From: Bog-473 sp963782415
Lineage (GTDB): Bacteria > Actinomycetota > Acidimicrobiia > Acidimicrobiales > RAAP-2
Reading direction: 5' to 3'
Assembly (NCBI GenBank): GCA_963782415.1
Contig: CAWAJT010000006.1
Span: forward strand, 806,001 to 870,000
Length of the DNA stretch: 64,000 nucleotides
Shown in pieces: positions 62,205-64,000 of this stretch. The translations under genes and the position numbers were made by a program. The notes under the pieces are model-generated. The model did no database searches. It saw nothing but the letters and a program-made list of their open reading frames with translations, and was not told where the DNA came from. Within the stretch, counting starts at the first letter, position 1, and every line of letters starts with the position of its first letter.

Positions 62205-63673
62205 ATCTCCGACTTTTCGAAGGTTGAGATCCCGCTCGACCCAGCGCCCTTTTAGCGTGAATTCGAACAGGCTCAATCGGTCTCGCTCAGCCAATTGAAT
62301 GAGCCGAACCGCCTCGGGCGTGCTGGCGTAAGTCACCAGAAAGAGGCTGTTGTCGTGAGCACCGAGATGGTTCTGATAGTGGCGGATGATACTTGTTGCC
62401 CGTATGGCGGAAACATACCGGTCACGGCCGATCGACAACCCGTTGTGGTAACCGAATACGACCTGGATGACGACACATGCCACCACCAGCGTGGGGAGGA
62501 CTCGGCCCGACACTGCTGCGATCTTTTGCAGCATTTGATATCGACCCGGCCGCCCTCGACTCTCAAGGCCTTTATCAGCGGGATCCAGGGTTCGGCAATC
62601 GACGGAGGGTCGGTTGATCACCACCAGATACGCGCCCACCAACGCGTAGAAGGTCGTAGGTCGTATATCGAGACGCGCTCACGGCTGAATATCCATACAG
62701 GCCGCGCCCGATGGCAGTGAGCCCGTCGAATCCAAACGAAAACACGATGAGTGCGACACCCAGTGGCCCCGCGCTGTGTCGGCTACCGGAGGAAATAGTG
62801 TTCGCGATCGCCAAAATTCCACAGGCGAAGATAACGACGCCGAACGCAATGATCCACGGGTTGGCAATTCCGAGGAGGACGTCGCCATGGGTCGGCACAA
62901 TGAGAGACGCAATCGGAAGCTGCTTTCCAGCAACGTTGCCCAGGGAGAAGAAGAAGAGCTTTGTGACGACTCCCGGATGAGCAAAGGGGTCGATCCGGTA
63001 GTAGCCCAGGGGCGAACTGTCCAGGTGGTAGAGATATACACTCGCCGTTGCCACTGCGAGGGCGATCCATGCTGTCGGCAATCGCCACCCGCGACCCGCG
63101 GTACAGCAAGAGTACGAAGCCTGCGACCCAGATGAGCAGTCCCTGGAAGGACGAATAGCTGCCGATCACGGCTATCCCTGCCGCCACGGCCAGACTGAAC
63201 ACTGTGATCTGGCGGCGACTTAACACGGCCAGGGTGCCCATCAGACAGATGAGCACCACGTACCAGGCAATCTGAAAGCCCCAAAGAGTGTTCTCGGCTT
63301 GGGCCCAAGTAACCATCAAAATGGCAACAGGGCAGTACCACAGCAATGGGGTGGCCGGAGAGCGGCGCTTATGCGTCCAGATGATCAGAGCCACCGCTCC
63401 AAAGAGCAGGATCGCGCTCACAAAGGTCTCGAATCGAACGTCCAGATGAGTGGAGTACGCGAGAGCGAGTACAGCCAAATTGGGAAAGAACATTCGATTC
63501 TCGTTGTGCTGGGCCCAAAGATCACCCACACTCAAGTGACCAGAAAAGGCCTTAGCGGCGAGCGAGACGTTGTCCCACTGATCCGCCAAAACGACGTTCA
63601 CGGAGTACCGTTGAATGAAGAGGCAGTAGGCCAAGGCGGGAAGGGCAAAACCCAACACAGTGGCGACACCCAT
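62205..63673 (-). pseudogene. Polytopic membrane protein, family A copy 3, frameshifted
   Basis: Starts at ATG 63673 (MGVATVLGFALPALAYCLF). The conserved loop VVLADQWDNVSLAAKAF and LWAQHNENRMFFPNLAVLAL show paralogy to 47488-49003 and 52063-53446. It leaves frame near 63080 after LLLYRGSRVAI, resumes MPTAWIALAVATASVYLYHL, ALTAIGRGLYGYSAVSASRYTT (in parts), and shifts again near 62640 to VGAYLVVIN and the last helix LPTLVVACVVIQVVFGYHNG. The natural end is unclear: no stop occurs before the GT2 start, so the left boundary (~62205, after LNLRKVG) is set by homology to copy 1. Confidence 0.6.
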
Positions 63674-64000
63674 GGCTATTTCTCGGGGTGAGTGCTCGAA
63701 GATGGCGCGCGTCCTCGCTGGTAGAGCAAAGAGCCATCGTGCTCCGCCGCTCTGCGGACGAACCCCCTCTACGGCTGCCGCGGACGAGCAATCGCTCTGA
63801 TTTCAGTACCCGTTCCTGGCCGCCAGTTCTGTGCACGATGCTGCAGCCCTCGACCTCTCAAGCGAATGTCAGTGCGACGTGAGTCCCGAGGCATGCACTC
63901 GCAGCTCTGTAACTCTCAATTTGTGCTAGGAGACACACCGCCAATGCGGGACGAGATTCTCCACGAAGGAATCAGGGAATGCAACTGGGGGCTTCAGCGT
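63674..64000. other. Right-edge region without a confident gene
   Basis: About 327 bp upstream of family A copy 3. The in-frame sequence before ATG 63673 is open for ~45 codons but has no start codon. An ATG at 63944 on the plus strand opens a frame that runs off the window (MRDEILHEGIRECNWGLQR); too short to judge. Confidence 0.4.

Noticed and set aside
1..64000. tRNA genes, CRISPR arrays, IS elements, prophage genes
   Set aside because: No T-loop GTTCGANNC in a cloverleaf context, no regularly spaced repeats and no transposase or integrase motifs were found; short tRNA-like matches fell inside coding genes.

Overview
The window is high-GC DNA from an actinobacterium, probably an uncultured, Acidimicrobiia-like lineage. 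The evidence is a bL37-type mini ribosomal protein at 2978-3061, GTG/TTG starts with 4-bp ATGA/GTGA gene overlaps, and many CoA-, P450- and CMD-type catabolic genes. The lineage call is inference. No rRNA, tRNA, CRISPR array or transposase was recognised.

Layout. 1-6.5 kb is housekeeping: tatD, metG, rsmI, a DUF192 protein, bL37, a GDPD, and a coupled SCO1/lipoprotein pair. 6.8-10.7 kb is a patchy accessory stretch with relic sequences around an OafA-type acyltransferase. 10.7-16.2 kb holds ychF, a PfkB kinase, a frameshifted M1 aminopeptidase and a small methyltransferase. 17.0-19.4 kb is a YfhO-like membrane protein, followed by an MFS exporter. 21.1-24.5 kb is an operon of GT4 glycosyltransferase, methyltransferase and toroid protein. 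24.6-27.4 kb is a likely Mg2+ module: an NRAMP-related transporter preceded by a soluble PRC/MgtE-N/CBS protein, with a proline-rich 28-codon leader ORF upstream. 27.6-35.7 kb is mixed metabolism. 35.7-39.1 kb is a tight electron-transfer operon (Ser/Thr-rich anchored protein, ApbE, ferric-reductase-like membrane protein, NuoF-like protein, ferredoxin). 39.3-47.4 kb contains a phosphotriesterase/acyl-CoA ligase/enoyl-CoA hydratase cassette, a CMD protein, YceI, catalase and an ALS-like enzyme. 47.5-64 kb is a surface-glycan region, visibly less GC-rich, with repeated families of large membrane proteins (two YfhO, three of one unnamed family, two GT-C-like), an acyltransferase and a GT2-methyltransferase fusion. 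Several of these are heavily frameshifted.

Main points of interest. (1) The Mg2+ module and its MgtL-like leader ORF. (2) In two places a glycan-related gene sits between a conserved gene's 3' end and a second, degraded copy of that 3' end (ychF around oafA; the MFS gene around yfhO). (3) The ApbE operon contains a small anchored protein with TGAT motifs instead of an FMN-binding domain. (4) Single-base frameshifts are frequent in core genes too, which points to assembly indels. The multiply broken copies at 49-55 kb and 62-64 kb may be true pseudogenes.
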